From Streptomyces sp. Ncost-T10-10d (lineage in GTDB: Bacteria; Actinomycetota; Actinomycetes; Streptomycetales; Streptomycetaceae), in assembly GCF_900091955.1 (NCBI RefSeq), contig NZ_FMDF01000227.1, positions 62,001-126,000 of the forward strand: 64,000 bases of DNA. Direction: 5' to 3'. A program made the position numbers and the translations under genes. How positions within the stretch are numbered: position 1 is the stretch's first letter; the number at the start of each line of letters is the position of its first letter. Below are positions 34,997 to 43,727 of the stretch, in pieces. Below the pieces are notes generated by a model that saw nothing but the letters and a program-made list of their open reading frames with translations, made no database searches and had not been told where the DNA came from.

Positions 34997-35728
34997 ATGA
35001 CAAGTGACCTTCCGGAAATGCGTGCCTCCGATGCCGAGCGTGAGCGTGTCGCCGAGACCCTGCGCGAGGCGGTGGCCGAGGGCCGGCTGGAGATGGAGGA
35101 GTTCGAGCTTCGGCTCGAAGCGGCCTACAGGGCGCGTACGCATGGGGAGTTGGAACCACTCCTCCGAGACCTTCCGTCACCGGGCACGGCAGTTGACCCG
35201 GTGGGTGCGGCCCCGGTACCGACCAGCTCGGCGGTGCGCTGGGCGGACCGTATCGGCAAGCCCGCCACGTCGCGCGGCGCGTTCGCGGTCTGGGGAGGGT
35301 TCGGCCGCCGGGGAAACTGGACGGTGGGCCGGAAGTTCACCGCGTTCACGATGTGGGGCGGTGGCGAGATCGATCTGCGCGAGGCGAACTTCGAGGACCG
35401 CGAGGTGGTCATCCGCTGCTTCACGATCATGGGTGGTATGCGCGTGACGGTCCCCCCGGAGCTGAACGCCGAGGTCACGGGCATCGGCATCATGGGCGGC
35501 TTCGGCGAGCGCTCGAAGGACGCGGGAGTTCAGTCGCCGGATTCCCCGCGGGTGCGGATCACCGGGCTCGCGTTGATGGGCGGAGTCGGCGTGGAGCACA
35601 AGCGGAGCAAGGCGCAGAAGCAGCGGCTGAGGGACGCGGAACGGGCGCGGGAGCTGGACCGGGAGCGCGGGCGCGAGCGGGGGCGGCTGGAGAAGGGCCG
35701 GGGGGCGTCGGACCGCTTCGAGGACTGA
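34997..35728 (+). CDS. DUF1707 domain protein with LiaF-like C-terminal domain
   Basis: The 243-residue protein begins with DUF1707 (MRASDAERERVAETLREAVA, EGRLEMEEFELRLEAAYRAR). The middle shows the beta-helical LiaF/DUF2154-like repeats FTMWGGGEIDLREANFEDRE, FTIMGGMRVTVPPELN and LALMGGVGVEH. The C-terminus is a charged Arg/Glu-rich coiled-coil tail. In other Gram-positives LiaF-like domains take part in cell-wall stress signalling; here the role is unknown. It starts 35 bases after the ABC ATPase gene and may share its transcript. Confidence 0.85.
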   Translation: MTSDLPEMRASDAERERVAETLREAVAEGRLEMEEFELRLEAAYRARTHGELEPLLRDLPSPGTAVDPVGAAPVPTSSAVRWADRIGKPATSRGAFAVWGGFGRRGNWTVGRKFTAFTMWGGGEIDLREANFEDREVVIRCFTIMGGMRVTVPPELNAEVTGIGIMGGFGERSKDAGVQSPDSPRVRITGLALMGGVGVEHKRSKAQKQRLRDAERARELDRERGRERGRLEKGRGASDRFED

Positions 35729-35771
35729 GCCCGAGACGTCCTCCGGCCTTCCGCCGGCCCCGGCCCCGCCG

Positions 35772-37022
35772 TCAGAACCGGTCGGAGACGGGCCGGTCGT
35801 GCTGCAGGGCCGACAGGTCGACCAGTGAGCCCAGCCGCTGGTAGCCCGTGTCGTTCAGGTGGAGATGGTCGCCGCAGTCGTAGGCGGGCAGCAGCCGGGC
35901 CGGGTGGTGCGGGTCGCGGGCCGCCTTGTCGAAGTCGATGACCGAGTCGAAGATCCCGCCGGCCCGGATCAGCTCGTTGACCTGCTCCCGTACGGCGTTC
36001 CGCGCGGGTGTCCAGGTGCGGAACCCCTCGTACGGCATCAGCGTCGCCCCGACGACCCGCAGCCCGCGTGCGTGGGCGCGCCGGGTCATGGACCGCAGCG
36101 CGTCCGTGATGCGCTGCGGGTCGGTCTCCTGCGGGAACTGCTGCACATCGTTGATGCCGAGTGCGATGACGACCGTCTTCACCCCGGCGACGTCCAGTAC
36201 GTCGCGGTCGAAGCGGGCGCTCGCCCGTACGCCGCGGCCGTCGCGCAGGATGCGATTGCCCGCGATGCCGGCGTTGACCACTCCGTACCGGCCGCGCAGC
36301 CGGTCGGCGAGCACGTCGGGCCAGCGGCTGTTCGCGTCGAGAGTGGAGCCGGTGCCCGCGGTGAGCGAGTCGCCGATCACCGCGATCGTTCCGGCGGCGG
36401 TCTCGTTGTGCACGTCGACGGCGGTGAGGTAGCGCCAGTCGGTGGTGCGCCGGGTGCCCCGCCCGTCCTCCACGTACGACGTCTGGTGGGTGCCCGGGTG
36501 GATGGTGACGGGGCCCTCGGCGGTGGGGGTGCGCAGGGTGACGACGAGATCGGCGTCGGCGGCGACCGGGACGAGGACCGGGTCGCTGACGATCTGTCCG
36601 CCCGCGGCGACGGTCACGGCGGCGGCGCCCCGGAAGGTCACGGGGCGGGTGTTGACCGTGGCGTGGTCCACGACCAGCGGGTGCGTGCCGAAGAGGTTGG
36701 AGAGGGTGATGCGGGCCGCGTCGCCGCCGATGCTGGTGTGCACGACATCACGGATGGTGCGCCGGGTCAGGTCGCCGCCGTTGTACGTGTCGATCACCCC
36801 GGTGGTGGGGGCCGCCGCCCAGGTGCCGAGCCAGAGGCCGGTGGAGTGGGCCGGTGCGGCGGGCGTACGGGCCACGGACCGCGGGTCGGGTGCGGCGGCC
36901 TGCTGCGGCCGGGTGCCGGAGCCGGAGAAGAGGAGGGAGCCGGCGAATGCCACGCCGGCGGCGAGCGCTGCGGTGCCCGCCACGAGGGCGATGAGCAGGG
37001 CGTACCCCTGGCGCCTGGGCAT
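35772..37022 (-). CDS. Membrane-anchored or secreted SGNH/GDSL hydrolase
   Basis: This 416-residue protein has an N-terminal hydrophobic segment (YALLIALVAGTAALAAGVAF) that is a signal peptide or anchor. It has an N-terminal beta-sandwich-like part (DLTRRTIRDVVHTSIGGDAA, ITLSNLFGTHPL) and a C-terminal SGNH hydrolase: nucleophile Ser219 in AVIGDSLTAGTG, the Gly and Asn blocks (NAGIAGNRIL, LGINDVQQ) and the DHLHLND block near the end. It is expected to cleave an ester outside the cell; the substrate is unknown. It converges with the DUF1707 gene and is divergent from the DUF445 gene. Confidence 0.9.
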   Translation of the reverse strand: MPRRQGYALLIALVAGTAALAAGVAFAGSLLFSGSGTRPQQAAAPDPRSVARTPAAPAHSTGLWLGTWAAAPTTGVIDTYNGGDLTRRTIRDVVHTSIGGDAARITLSNLFGTHPLVVDHATVNTRPVTFRGAAAVTVAAGGQIVSDPVLVPVAADADLVVTLRTPTAEGPVTIHPGTHQTSYVEDGRGTRRTTDWRYLTAVDVHNETAAGTIAVIGDSLTAGTGSTLDANSRWPDVLADRLRGRYGVVNAGIAGNRILRDGRGVRASARFDRDVLDVAGVKTVVIALGINDVQQFPQETDPQRITDALRSMTRRAHARGLRVVGATLMPYEGFRTWTPARNAVREQVNELIRAGGIFDSVIDFDKAARDPHHPARLLPAYDCGDHLHLNDTGYQRLGSLVDLSALQHDRPVSDRF

Positions 37023-37165
37023 GGACGGTGTGTCTCCTGGTTAATCGGACTGATCCCATGATGGGGCAAGGTGTCGGGAACTCGACGTGCGGCCCGGGAG
37101 TAGGTCAGGTAAGGACAATGCGTACGGGACACCGGGGGCGATGCGTACGCGGACGGGTGGAGCGG

Positions 37166-38548
37166 ATGGAACGGATCGATGGGACCGGACCCGGCGAACG
37201 GGGTGCGGGGCAGCCGGAGCGTGCCCGGGAGCAGGTGGCGGGCGCGGCCCGTCCCGCAAGCGGCGGCCACCCGGCCCCTCTCGCCTCGTTCGCGTACACC
37301 GCAGCCGACGAGGAGAAGCGCCGCGGCGTACGCCGGATGAAGACCACGGCCACGGGCCTCCTTCTGCTGGTCGCGCTCGTGTACGTCCTCGCCACCTGGG
37401 CGAAGAACGCGGGGGTGGGCGGCTGGCCCGGCTTCGTCGCCGCGGCCGCCGAGGCGGGGATGGTGGGTGCGCTGGCCGACTGGTTCGCCGTCACGGCGCT
37501 GTTCAAGCGCCCGCTCGGCCTGCCGATCCCGCACACCGCCATCATCCCCACCAAGAAGGACCAGCTGGGAGCCTCGCTGGGTTCCTTCGTCGGCGAGAAC
37601 TTTCTCTCCGGCGATGTCGTACGCAGCCGTATCAACGCCCTGGGTGTCGGTGGCCGGCTCGGCGCCTGGCTGGCCGAGCCGGAACACGCCGACCGGGTGA
37701 CCGCCGAGCTGTCGACCGCGCTGCGCGGTGCGCTGACGGTGCTGCGGGACTCCGATGTGCAGGCCGTGGTGGGTGAGGCGATCACCCGGCGGGCCAATGC
37801 GGCGGAGATCGCTCCAGGTCTCGGCAAGATGCTGGAGAAGATCGTCGCGGACGGCGGCCACCGCAGGATGGTGGACCTGATCTGTGTGCGCGCCCATGAC
37901 TGGCTGGTGCTGCACGGCGATTCGGTGATGGACGCGGTGCAGGGCGGGGCACCGGGCTGGACGCCGCGGTTCGTCGACAAGCGGGTGGGGGAGCGGGTCT
38001 ACAAGGAACTGCTGCGCTTCATCACGGAGATGCGGGACATGCCGGGGCACCCGGCGCGCGGTTCGATCGACACGTTCCTGACGGACTTCGCGGCCGACCT
38101 CCAGACGGACTCGGACACCCGGGCACGGGTGGAGCGGCTGAAGTCGGAGATCCTGGGGCGCGGCGAGGTCCAGGAGGTCATCGCGTCGGCCTGGTCGTCG
38201 GTGCGCACGATGATGATCGCGGCTGCGGACGACGAGCAGAGCGAGTTGCGGCTGCGCGCACGGGCCTCACTGCTGACGTTCGGTGCGCGGCTGGCGACGG
38301 ACGGGCGGATGCAGGCCAAGCTGGAGGGCTGGCTGGAGGACGCGGCGGTCTATGTCGTCACGACGTACCGCGCGGAGATCACCTCGCTGATCAGTGACAC
38401 GGTCGCGAGCTGGGACGCGGACCAGACGTCGAAGAAGATCGAGGCGCACATCGGCCGCGACCTGCAGTTCATCCGGATCAACGGCACGGTGGTGGGTGCG
38501 CTGGCGGGGCTGCTCATCTACACGGTGTCGCAGGCGCTGGGGGCGTAG
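37166..38548 (+). CDS. DUF445 family membrane protein
   Basis: The 460-residue protein has an N-terminal helix (TTATGLLLLVALVYVLATWA), a second hydrophobic segment with the DUF445 signature (AAEAGMVGALADWFAVTALF, KRPLGLPIPHTAIIP), a long helical extramembrane domain and a final helix (VGALAGLLIYTVSQALG). Function is unknown. The ATG at 37166 has GGTGGAGCGG upstream; the frame stays open further upstream without similarity. Confidence 0.88.
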   Translation: MERIDGTGPGERGAGQPERAREQVAGAARPASGGHPAPLASFAYTAADEEKRRGVRRMKTTATGLLLLVALVYVLATWAKNAGVGGWPGFVAAAAEAGMVGALADWFAVTALFKRPLGLPIPHTAIIPTKKDQLGASLGSFVGENFLSGDVVRSRINALGVGGRLGAWLAEPEHADRVTAELSTALRGALTVLRDSDVQAVVGEAITRRANAAEIAPGLGKMLEKIVADGGHRRMVDLICVRAHDWLVLHGDSVMDAVQGGAPGWTPRFVDKRVGERVYKELLRFITEMRDMPGHPARGSIDTFLTDFAADLQTDSDTRARVERLKSEILGRGEVQEVIASAWSSVRTMMIAAADDEQSELRLRARASLLTFGARLATDGRMQAKLEGWLEDAAVYVVTTYRAEITSLISDTVASWDADQTSKKIEAHIGRDLQFIRINGTVVGALAGLLIYTVSQALGA

Positions 38549-38590
38549 GGCCCGGGGTTCCGGCTCGTCGGAGCCGGAGCCTCGGGGGTT

Positions 38591-38630
38591 CCGGGTGCGT
38601 ACCCGTCCTGTCGTACGGATACGCACCCGG
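38591..38630 (+). terminator. Terminator after the DUF445 gene
   Basis: An 11-bp perfect stem (38591-38601 with 38620-38630) follows the DUF445 stop by 42 bases; a smaller hairpin lies at 38561-38579. Confidence 0.7.
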
Positions 38631-38730
38631 CTCACGCGGGGGAGCGCCCTTGAACACGTACATGGTCCCGCCCGCGTTCAGCGCGTCCGGAAGATGATCA
38701 CCGGCTGATCACCGGCAATCCGTCCGCGAT

Positions 38731-39033
38731 TCAGGCGGCCCGGCGGGTGACCGCCCACGACGCGGCGGCCACACTGCCCGCCACGGCGAAGACGGCGGGC
38801 CAGGCGCCGACCTTCTTGGCCAGCGGATGCGAACCGGCGAACGCGGCGACATACGCGGTGGTCAGCCCGACGGCCGCGCGCGGCCCGGCCTGCCGGTTCC
38901 ACTCGTACGCGGCGACGGTGCCCGCGGCGGCGAGAGCGACCCCGCCCAGCGGCCGCTTCTTGGTCCACCGTGCGACGGCGTACCCGCCGACCAGCCCGCT
39001 CGCCGCCACCGCCGCTGCCGGAACCTTCGCCAT
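38731..39033 (-). CDS. Small membrane protein of unknown function
   Basis: This 100-residue protein has three or four short hydrophobic segments (VPAAAVAASGLVGGYAVARW, LGGVALAAAGTVAAYEW, VGLTTAYVAAFAGSHPLA and VFAVAGSVAAASWAVTRRAA). I do not recognise the family, but similar short Ala/Gly-rich membrane proteins are common in Streptomyces. The ATG at 39033 has GAAGGTGG upstream. It is divergent from the MFS/TetR operon. Confidence 0.65.
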   Translation of the reverse strand: MAKVPAAAVAASGLVGGYAVARWTKKRPLGGVALAAAGTVAAYEWNRQAGPRAAVGLTTAYVAAFAGSHPLAKKVGAWPAVFAVAGSVAAASWAVTRRAA

Positions 39034-39124
39034 CGCAGCCACCTTCGCCTTCTTGTCTGAGTTGTCCGGGCCCGGAGCCCGGGTCTTCGAGGCTAACGCG
39101 GTGTGCGGACTTCCTGTCGCCGAG

Positions 39125-39170
39125 GGGGTGCACAAGCGTTTACCCTTGGGGGTGAACGAGCGTGCACCCC
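39125..39170. promoter_or_regulatory. 46-bp nested palindrome upstream of the MFS/TetR operon
   Basis: Outer arms GGGGTGCAC (39125-39133) and GTGCACCCC (39162-39170) enclose inner arms GTTTACCC (39138-39145) and GGGTGAAC (39150-39157, one G-T), all centred near 39147.5. It ends 39 bases before the MFS start and is the obvious operator for the TetR protein encoded by the second gene. Confidence 0.7.
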
Positions 39171-39209
39171 TGCGCGAAGTCCCTGCCGACGAGCACCGTA
39201 CGGAGAGCC

Positions 39210-40712
39210 ATGCCCGCGGACATACCTGCCTCGACCGCCGCCACGGATGAGGCCCCGCATCCCCGTTTCGCCGTGGGCGTCCTCGCGTTCTGCGGTGTCG
39301 TGGTCGCGGTCATGCAGACGATCGTCGTCCCGCTCCTCCCGCACATCCCGGCCCTCACCGGCGCGACCCCCGCAGCCGCGAGCTGGCTGGTCACCGTCAC
39401 CCTCCTGACCGGCGCCGTCTTCACGCCCGTCCTGGGCCGGGTCGGCGACATGTACGGCAAGCGCCGGGTGCTCGTCGCGTCGCTCACGGTGCTGGTGGTG
39501 GGCTCGGTCCTGTGCGCGGTCAGCTCCCACATCGGGGTGCTGATCACCGGCCGCGCCCTGCAGGGTGCGGCGCTCGCCGTCGTACCGCTGGGCATCAGCA
39601 TCCTGCGCGAGGAACTCCCGCCCGAGCGGGTGCTGTCCGCCGTGGCGCTGATGAGCTCCACGCTCGGCATCGGCGCGGCGGTCGGGCTGCCGGTCGCCGC
39701 CCTCGTCGTCGAGAACTTCGACTGGCACACGATGTTCTGGGTCTCGGGGGTGATCGGCGTCATCGACATCGTGCTGGTGCTGTGGTGCGTACCGGAATCC
39801 CCGCTCCGCACCCGCGGCCGTTTCGACGCAGTCGGCGCGCTGGGACTGTCCGGGGCCCTGGTCTGTCTGCTGCTCGCGGTCACCCAGGGCGCCGACTGGG
39901 GCTGGACGTCCGGGCGGACGGTCGGTCTGCTGGTGGCCGCCGTCGTCATCGCGCTGGTCTGGGGTGCGTACGAGCTCCGCGTCCCGACACCCATGGTCGA
40001 TCTGCGGGTCTCGGCCCGCCCGGCCGTCCTGCTCACCAACGTCGCCGCACTGCTGATCGGCTTCGCCTTCTATGCGAATTCCCTGGTCACCGCGCAGATG
40101 GTGCAGGAGCCGAAGGCGACGGGGTACGGGCTCGGTGCCTCACTCGTCGTCAGCGGGCTGTGCCTGCTGCCGGGCGGCGTGATGATGGTGGCGCTCTCGC
40201 CGGTCTCGGCGCGGATCTCCGCGAAGTACGGTCCGAAGGTGAGCCTGGCGCTGGCGGCGGGCGTGATCGCGGCCGGCTACGTGGTGCGGTACTTCACCAG
40301 CCACAGCCTCTGGATGATCAACGCCGGTGCGACGGTCGTCGCCTCGGGCACGGCCATCGCGTACTCGGCGCTGCCCGCGCTGGTCATGCGCGGCGTACCG
40401 GTCGGCGAGACGGGCGCGGCCAACGGTCTCAACACCTTGATGAGGTCGATCGGGCAGGCATTCTGCAGCGCGACGGTGGCCGCGGTCCTGGCCAACATCA
40501 CGTTCCTGGTGGGCGGCCGGACGGCCCCGACGCTCCACGCCTACCAGGTGGTCTTCCTGATCGCGGCGGGCGCGGCGCTCGCCGCGATGCTGGTCACGCT
40601 GTGCCTGCCGGGCGGCCGCACGCCCACGGCGGGTACGGTCGAAGAGAGCCGCAACGCCCCGGGCGACCGGGAGGACGGTGTGCGGACGATGCCGATCCAG
40701 GAGGGCGCATGA
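39210..40712 (+). CDS. MFS multidrug-type exporter (DHA2, 14 helices)
   Basis: The 500-residue transporter has about 14 membrane helices. Motifs are GRVGDMYGKRRVLVASL (motif A), LQGAALAVVPLGISILREEL (motif B) and STLGIGAAVGLPVAALVVEN (motif C, the exporter mark). The ATG at 39210 has CGGAGAG upstream. Its stop overlaps the start of the TetR gene by four bases (ATGA), so the pair is an operon controlled by the palindrome upstream. Its substrate is unknown. Confidence 0.93.
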   Translation: MPADIPASTAATDEAPHPRFAVGVLAFCGVVVAVMQTIVVPLLPHIPALTGATPAAASWLVTVTLLTGAVFTPVLGRVGDMYGKRRVLVASLTVLVVGSVLCAVSSHIGVLITGRALQGAALAVVPLGISILREELPPERVLSAVALMSSTLGIGAAVGLPVAALVVENFDWHTMFWVSGVIGVIDIVLVLWCVPESPLRTRGRFDAVGALGLSGALVCLLLAVTQGADWGWTSGRTVGLLVAAVVIALVWGAYELRVPTPMVDLRVSARPAVLLTNVAALLIGFAFYANSLVTAQMVQEPKATGYGLGASLVVSGLCLLPGGVMMVALSPVSARISAKYGPKVSLALAAGVIAAGYVVRYFTSHSLWMINAGATVVASGTAIAYSALPALVMRGVPVGETGAANGLNTLMRSIGQAFCSATVAAVLANITFLVGGRTAPTLHAYQVVFLIAAGAALAAMLVTLCLPGGRTPTAGTVEESRNAPGDREDGVRTMPIQEGA

Positions 40713-41317
40713 CCAGCCGCCAGGCCACCGTTCCGGCCCCGGCCCCAGCCCCAGCCCCGGGACCGGAGCCGGCCGCTGTCGATCCGGGCACGGGCCGGGA
40801 CGCGATCCTGCGCGCCGCCCGCCGGGCGTTCACACAGCGCCCCTACGCCGAGGTGACCATAAGGGGGATCGCGGCCGACGCCGGAGTGAGTCCGTCCCTG
40901 GTCGTCAAGCACTTCGGCCGCAAGGAAGAACTCTTCAACACCGTCGCCGACTTCGGCCCCGCAGCCGCCGAACTCTTCGACGCCCCGCTCGACATGCTGG
41001 GCCGCCACATGGTGGTGACGCTGGTGCGCCGCCGCCGCGAACTGCAGTCCGACCCACTGCTGCGGGTCGTCTTCTCCCTCGGCAACCGCGACGAACGCTC
41101 CCTGTTGCGCGACCGCTTCCACGAACAGGTCACCGATTCCCTGGCCGCCCGCCTCACCGGCCCCGAAAGCACCCTGCGCGCCGAACTGATCGCCGGCCAC
41201 CTCCTCGGCCTCGGCGCCACCCTCAGCCTCCACCACCAGGGCGCGGGCGCGGACGCCACCCCCGAACACATCGCGGACCTGTACGCGCCCGCGCTGCAGA
41301 CCCTGATCACGGGGTGA
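40709..41317 (+). CDS. TetR family transcriptional regulator
   Basis: The 202-residue repressor starts with an Ala-Pro repeat tail, then the TetR helix-turn-helix (AILRAARRAFTQRPYAEVTI, RGIAADAGVSPSLVVKHFGR, KEELF). The C-terminal domain binds ligand and resembles the TetR_C class with HLLGLGATLSLHHQGAGAD. It overlaps the exporter gene and most likely represses the operon through the 46-bp palindrome at 39125-39170, with the exported compound as inducer. Confidence 0.93.
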   Translation: MTSRQATVPAPAPAPAPGPEPAAVDPGTGRDAILRAARRAFTQRPYAEVTIRGIAADAGVSPSLVVKHFGRKEELFNTVADFGPAAAELFDAPLDMLGRHMVVTLVRRRRELQSDPLLRVVFSLGNRDERSLLRDRFHEQVTDSLAARLTGPESTLRAELIAGHLLGLGATLSLHHQGAGADATPEHIADLYAPALQTLITG

Positions 41318-41379
41318 GCAACGGGGGCGAGGCCGGGCCGGAGATGTAGGGTCTGGCCCAACCGGAAGAGGGGGGCCTC

Positions 41380-41946
41380 ATGTCTGTCCGCACCAACGCG
41401 CGCGGCGCTGCAACGGCCGTGGCCGCGGCAGCGGTTCTCGGAGCGTTCCTGGTGGGCTGCACCAGCGTCTCCACGTCGCAGGGGCCGGGTGCCGACGTTC
41501 CCTATGTGGCGCCGTCCGCGAACGCGTCGGCCATGGCCAAGGCGGCCGACGACGCCGCGGCGGCGAAGAGCGCCTCGGACGAGGCAAGTGCGGAAGCGGA
41601 GGCGGCCGAGGCGGCCGAGGTCGCCAGGAACACGCCGGAGGCCGTACGCGATGCCTTCGCGGGTCTCCAGGCCACACTGAATGACACCTGCGCCCCGGGA
41701 TCGGCGAACTGCGCCTACTTCCTGGGCCGGGTCAACGACGAACTGGCGCGCCTGGACAAGGCCATGAAGGCGGACGCTCAGGGCCCCGGCCACTTCAAGG
41801 AGCCGCTGGCCTGGATCAGCGCCCTGCGCACGACGCTGAACGGTGACACCTCCACGGCCAACCTGGAGAAGCACCGCTCCGAACTGATCGGCACCCGCGA
41901 CCGCATCAACACCTGGATGCAGGGCCACCCGGAGGACTACCGCTGA
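41380..41946 (+). CDS. Lipoprotein of unknown function
   Basis: The 188-residue protein has a lipoprotein signal (AVAAAAVLGAFLVGC, Cys27), an Ala/Glu-rich helical spacer (about 45-80, coiled-coil-like) and a C-terminal domain with two Cys in DTCAPGSANCAYFLGRVNDE, ending in a helical part. It would sit on the outer membrane face. I do not recognise the family. The stop overlaps the convergent FMN reductase stop by 10 bases. Confidence 0.75.
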   Translation: MSVRTNARGAATAVAAAAVLGAFLVGCTSVSTSQGPGADVPYVAPSANASAMAKAADDAAAAKSASDEASAEAEAAEAAEVARNTPEAVRDAFAGLQATLNDTCAPGSANCAYFLGRVNDELARLDKAMKADAQGPGHFKEPLAWISALRTTLNGDTSTANLEKHRSELIGTRDRINTWMQGHPEDYR

Positions 41947-42542
41947 CGGTCGCCGCGCCGCATCGGGTGGGCCGCAGCTGCATCGCCCTGTCCGCGCTCG
42001 ATCTGCGCGGCCCGCCCCGTCAGCAGCCCGAGCACCTGCCCGAGCTGCTCGCGGGCGCCCGGATCGGTGATGATCCCCTCCGCGTCGACCGCTTTCCGGT
42101 CCACGGTGATCCGTACGCAGGCCGGCTCCACGATGTCCGCACCGGTGTAGCCGAGCACCGTCCGCAGCGTGGCCTCCGCGCCCTGGCCGCGACCGGGGGC
42201 TGCGGCGTTCACCCACGCGGTCGGCTTGTCGCAGATCTCGGTGCCACCGACCGTCCAGTCCAACAGATTCTTGAACGCCCCCGGCAGGGTCCCCGCGTAC
42301 TCCGGCGTACAGACGAGAACGGCATCCGCCTCGTCGATCGCCGCACGCAACGCGGCCACCGGCTCCGGCAGCGGCTCGGCGTCGTCATCGGGATTGAAGT
42401 GCGGGAGCGTCGCGAGGCCGCCGTAGAGAACGGTTCGTACACCCGCAGGCGCCACGGACTGCACGGTGCGCAGCACGGTCTCGTTGGTGGAACCCCTGCG
42501 CAGGCTTCCGGACAGCAGAAGGATCACACGGCGCGTCGACAT
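41937..42542 (-). CDS. NADPH-dependent FMN reductase
   Basis: This 201-residue flavodoxin-fold enzyme has the FMN phosphate loop LSGSLRRGSTNETVL (about 10-24) and the family signature VLVCTPEYAGTLPGAFKNLL (about 76-95) ending with DW. It reduces FMN or quinones with NAD(P)H; the physiological partner is unknown. It converges with the lipoprotein gene, whose stop it overlaps by 10 bases. Confidence 0.93.
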   Translation of the reverse strand: MSTRRVILLLSGSLRRGSTNETVLRTVQSVAPAGVRTVLYGGLATLPHFNPDDDAEPLPEPVAALRAAIDEADAVLVCTPEYAGTLPGAFKNLLDWTVGGTEICDKPTAWVNAAAPGRGQGAEATLRTVLGYTGADIVEPACVRITVDRKAVDAEGIITDPGAREQLGQVLGLLTGRAAQIERGQGDAAAAHPMRRGDRQR

Positions 42543-42648
42543 GTCCGGTCAACCAGCGACGGCAGGGCCTCATTCCCGTAACGACGCCACCCCGGCACGA
42601 GCGCGGCTGGCTCGTACCGGGGTGGGCGGTCGGACGGTGCCGACGGGA

Positions 42649-42996
42649 TCAGCTGAAGGCGACGGAACGGAGCTTCAGCCGGCTGGAGGCGTGGCCACCG
42701 TTCGGCCGGAGGAGGAAGAACTCGCCCTCGCAGTCGACGCCGGTGAAGACGACGGCGGTCGCGTCGGTGTTGTTCCGCGGAGAGTGGGCGGGGCTCGATG
42801 AACCGGGGTCGGCGACCTCGGGCAGGGTGATGCACACCCTGCTCGGCGGGTCGATCAGGAAGGCGACCTGCGGGGAGCCGTCGAGACCGCTGTACGTGTA
42901 GCTGAAGTCTCCGGAGGCCGCATCGGCCGAGGACGGCACGGCCACGATGAGCGCGAGCGCGCCGAGGGCGGCAGCCACGGTGGAACGAAGACGCAT
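42649..42996 (-). CDS. Small secreted protein
   Basis: The 115-residue precursor has a clear signal peptide (RSTVAAALGALALIVAVPSS, cleavage near ADA-A). The mature part is about 85 residues with two Cys (VCITLPE and FTGVDCEGEFFLLRPNGGHA) that could form a disulfide. The ATG at 42996 has AAGGAG 8 bases upstream, and the frame stays open further upstream without a ribosome binding site. I do not recognise the family; small exported beta-sandwich proteins and protease inhibitors look similar in size. Confidence 0.7.
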   Translation of the reverse strand: MRLRSTVAAALGALALIVAVPSSADAASGDFSYTYSGLDGSPQVAFLIDPPSRVCITLPEVADPGSSSPAHSPRNNTDATAVVFTGVDCEGEFFLLRPNGGHASSRLKLRSVAFS

Positions 42997-43727
42997 GAAG
43001 GGCACTCCTTGTGCGGGAAAAAAGATCGGAACCGACCCAAGTCTGTGCCGCTGACCTGCGGTTACTGTCAGATATGGGGTTCCGTCACCCGGACGGGAGC
43101 TGCCGAATCGGTTCTGCCGACGGCCATGTGGGTCATGTACCGCGCTCGCCGAGTTGACCGCCGCCGCGGCTGGATCACGACAGCACGGGCGGCGCTTCGG
43201 AGGCGGGGTCCGGTCGTTTGGTTGCACGTACGGTGTGCCGCGTCCCTGGTGAGCATCTGGATCACGGGGGCCGCGATCAGCCGGCGACTGCGTACCCTCA
43301 CCATTGCGTCCGTACTGCTCGTTGCCGCTGCGGCCGCCGTCCTGGCGGTGCCGGCCGGCAGCCCCGCTCTCGTGGCTGAGCACCAGCGCGCTCGGGCCGC
43401 TGCCGCGTTGCCCGACTCGGCAACGGGAGCAACTCGAAGGTGCTCTGCGAGGCGTGGAGGGCCTGACCGAGGAGGGCGAGCAGTCACAGTGTTCCCACTC
43501 CGGCAACAGCTCCGAGTGGGCCCTCGCACACAGCCGACTGCTCGGAACTCTCACTCCGCGGCACGGCCCCTATGCGTATCGATCAGGAGCGTCGAGGGGC
43601 GCCTCACGCACTCCTGACGAGCAGGGATACCCGCACGTCGAAGCGAGCGAGTACCAACATCTTGGTGATCTCAATCGTGTTGATCATCACGCCGTGCTAA
43701 CTGAACGTATGAGCTAGCGTTCCGAAA
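42997..43727. other. 731-bp gene-poor region
   Basis: Apart from the possible relic at 43246-43620 I see no convincing gene. The last 100 bases are somewhat less GC-rich and probably hold the promoter of the acyl-CoA oxidase-like gene, whose GTG start is at 43728. Confidence 0.5.
43246..43620 (+). pseudogene. Possible frameshifted exported-protein relic
   Basis: From GTG 43246 a plausible N-terminus with a membrane/signal helix is encoded (RRLRTLTIASVLLVAAAAAV, then AEHQRARAAAALPDSA). Near 43420 the frame with protein-like character switches to another (REQLEGALRGVEGLTEEGEQ, then HSGNSSEWALAHSRLLG). This looks like one gene broken by a single-base indel. I cannot name it. Confidence 0.35.
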
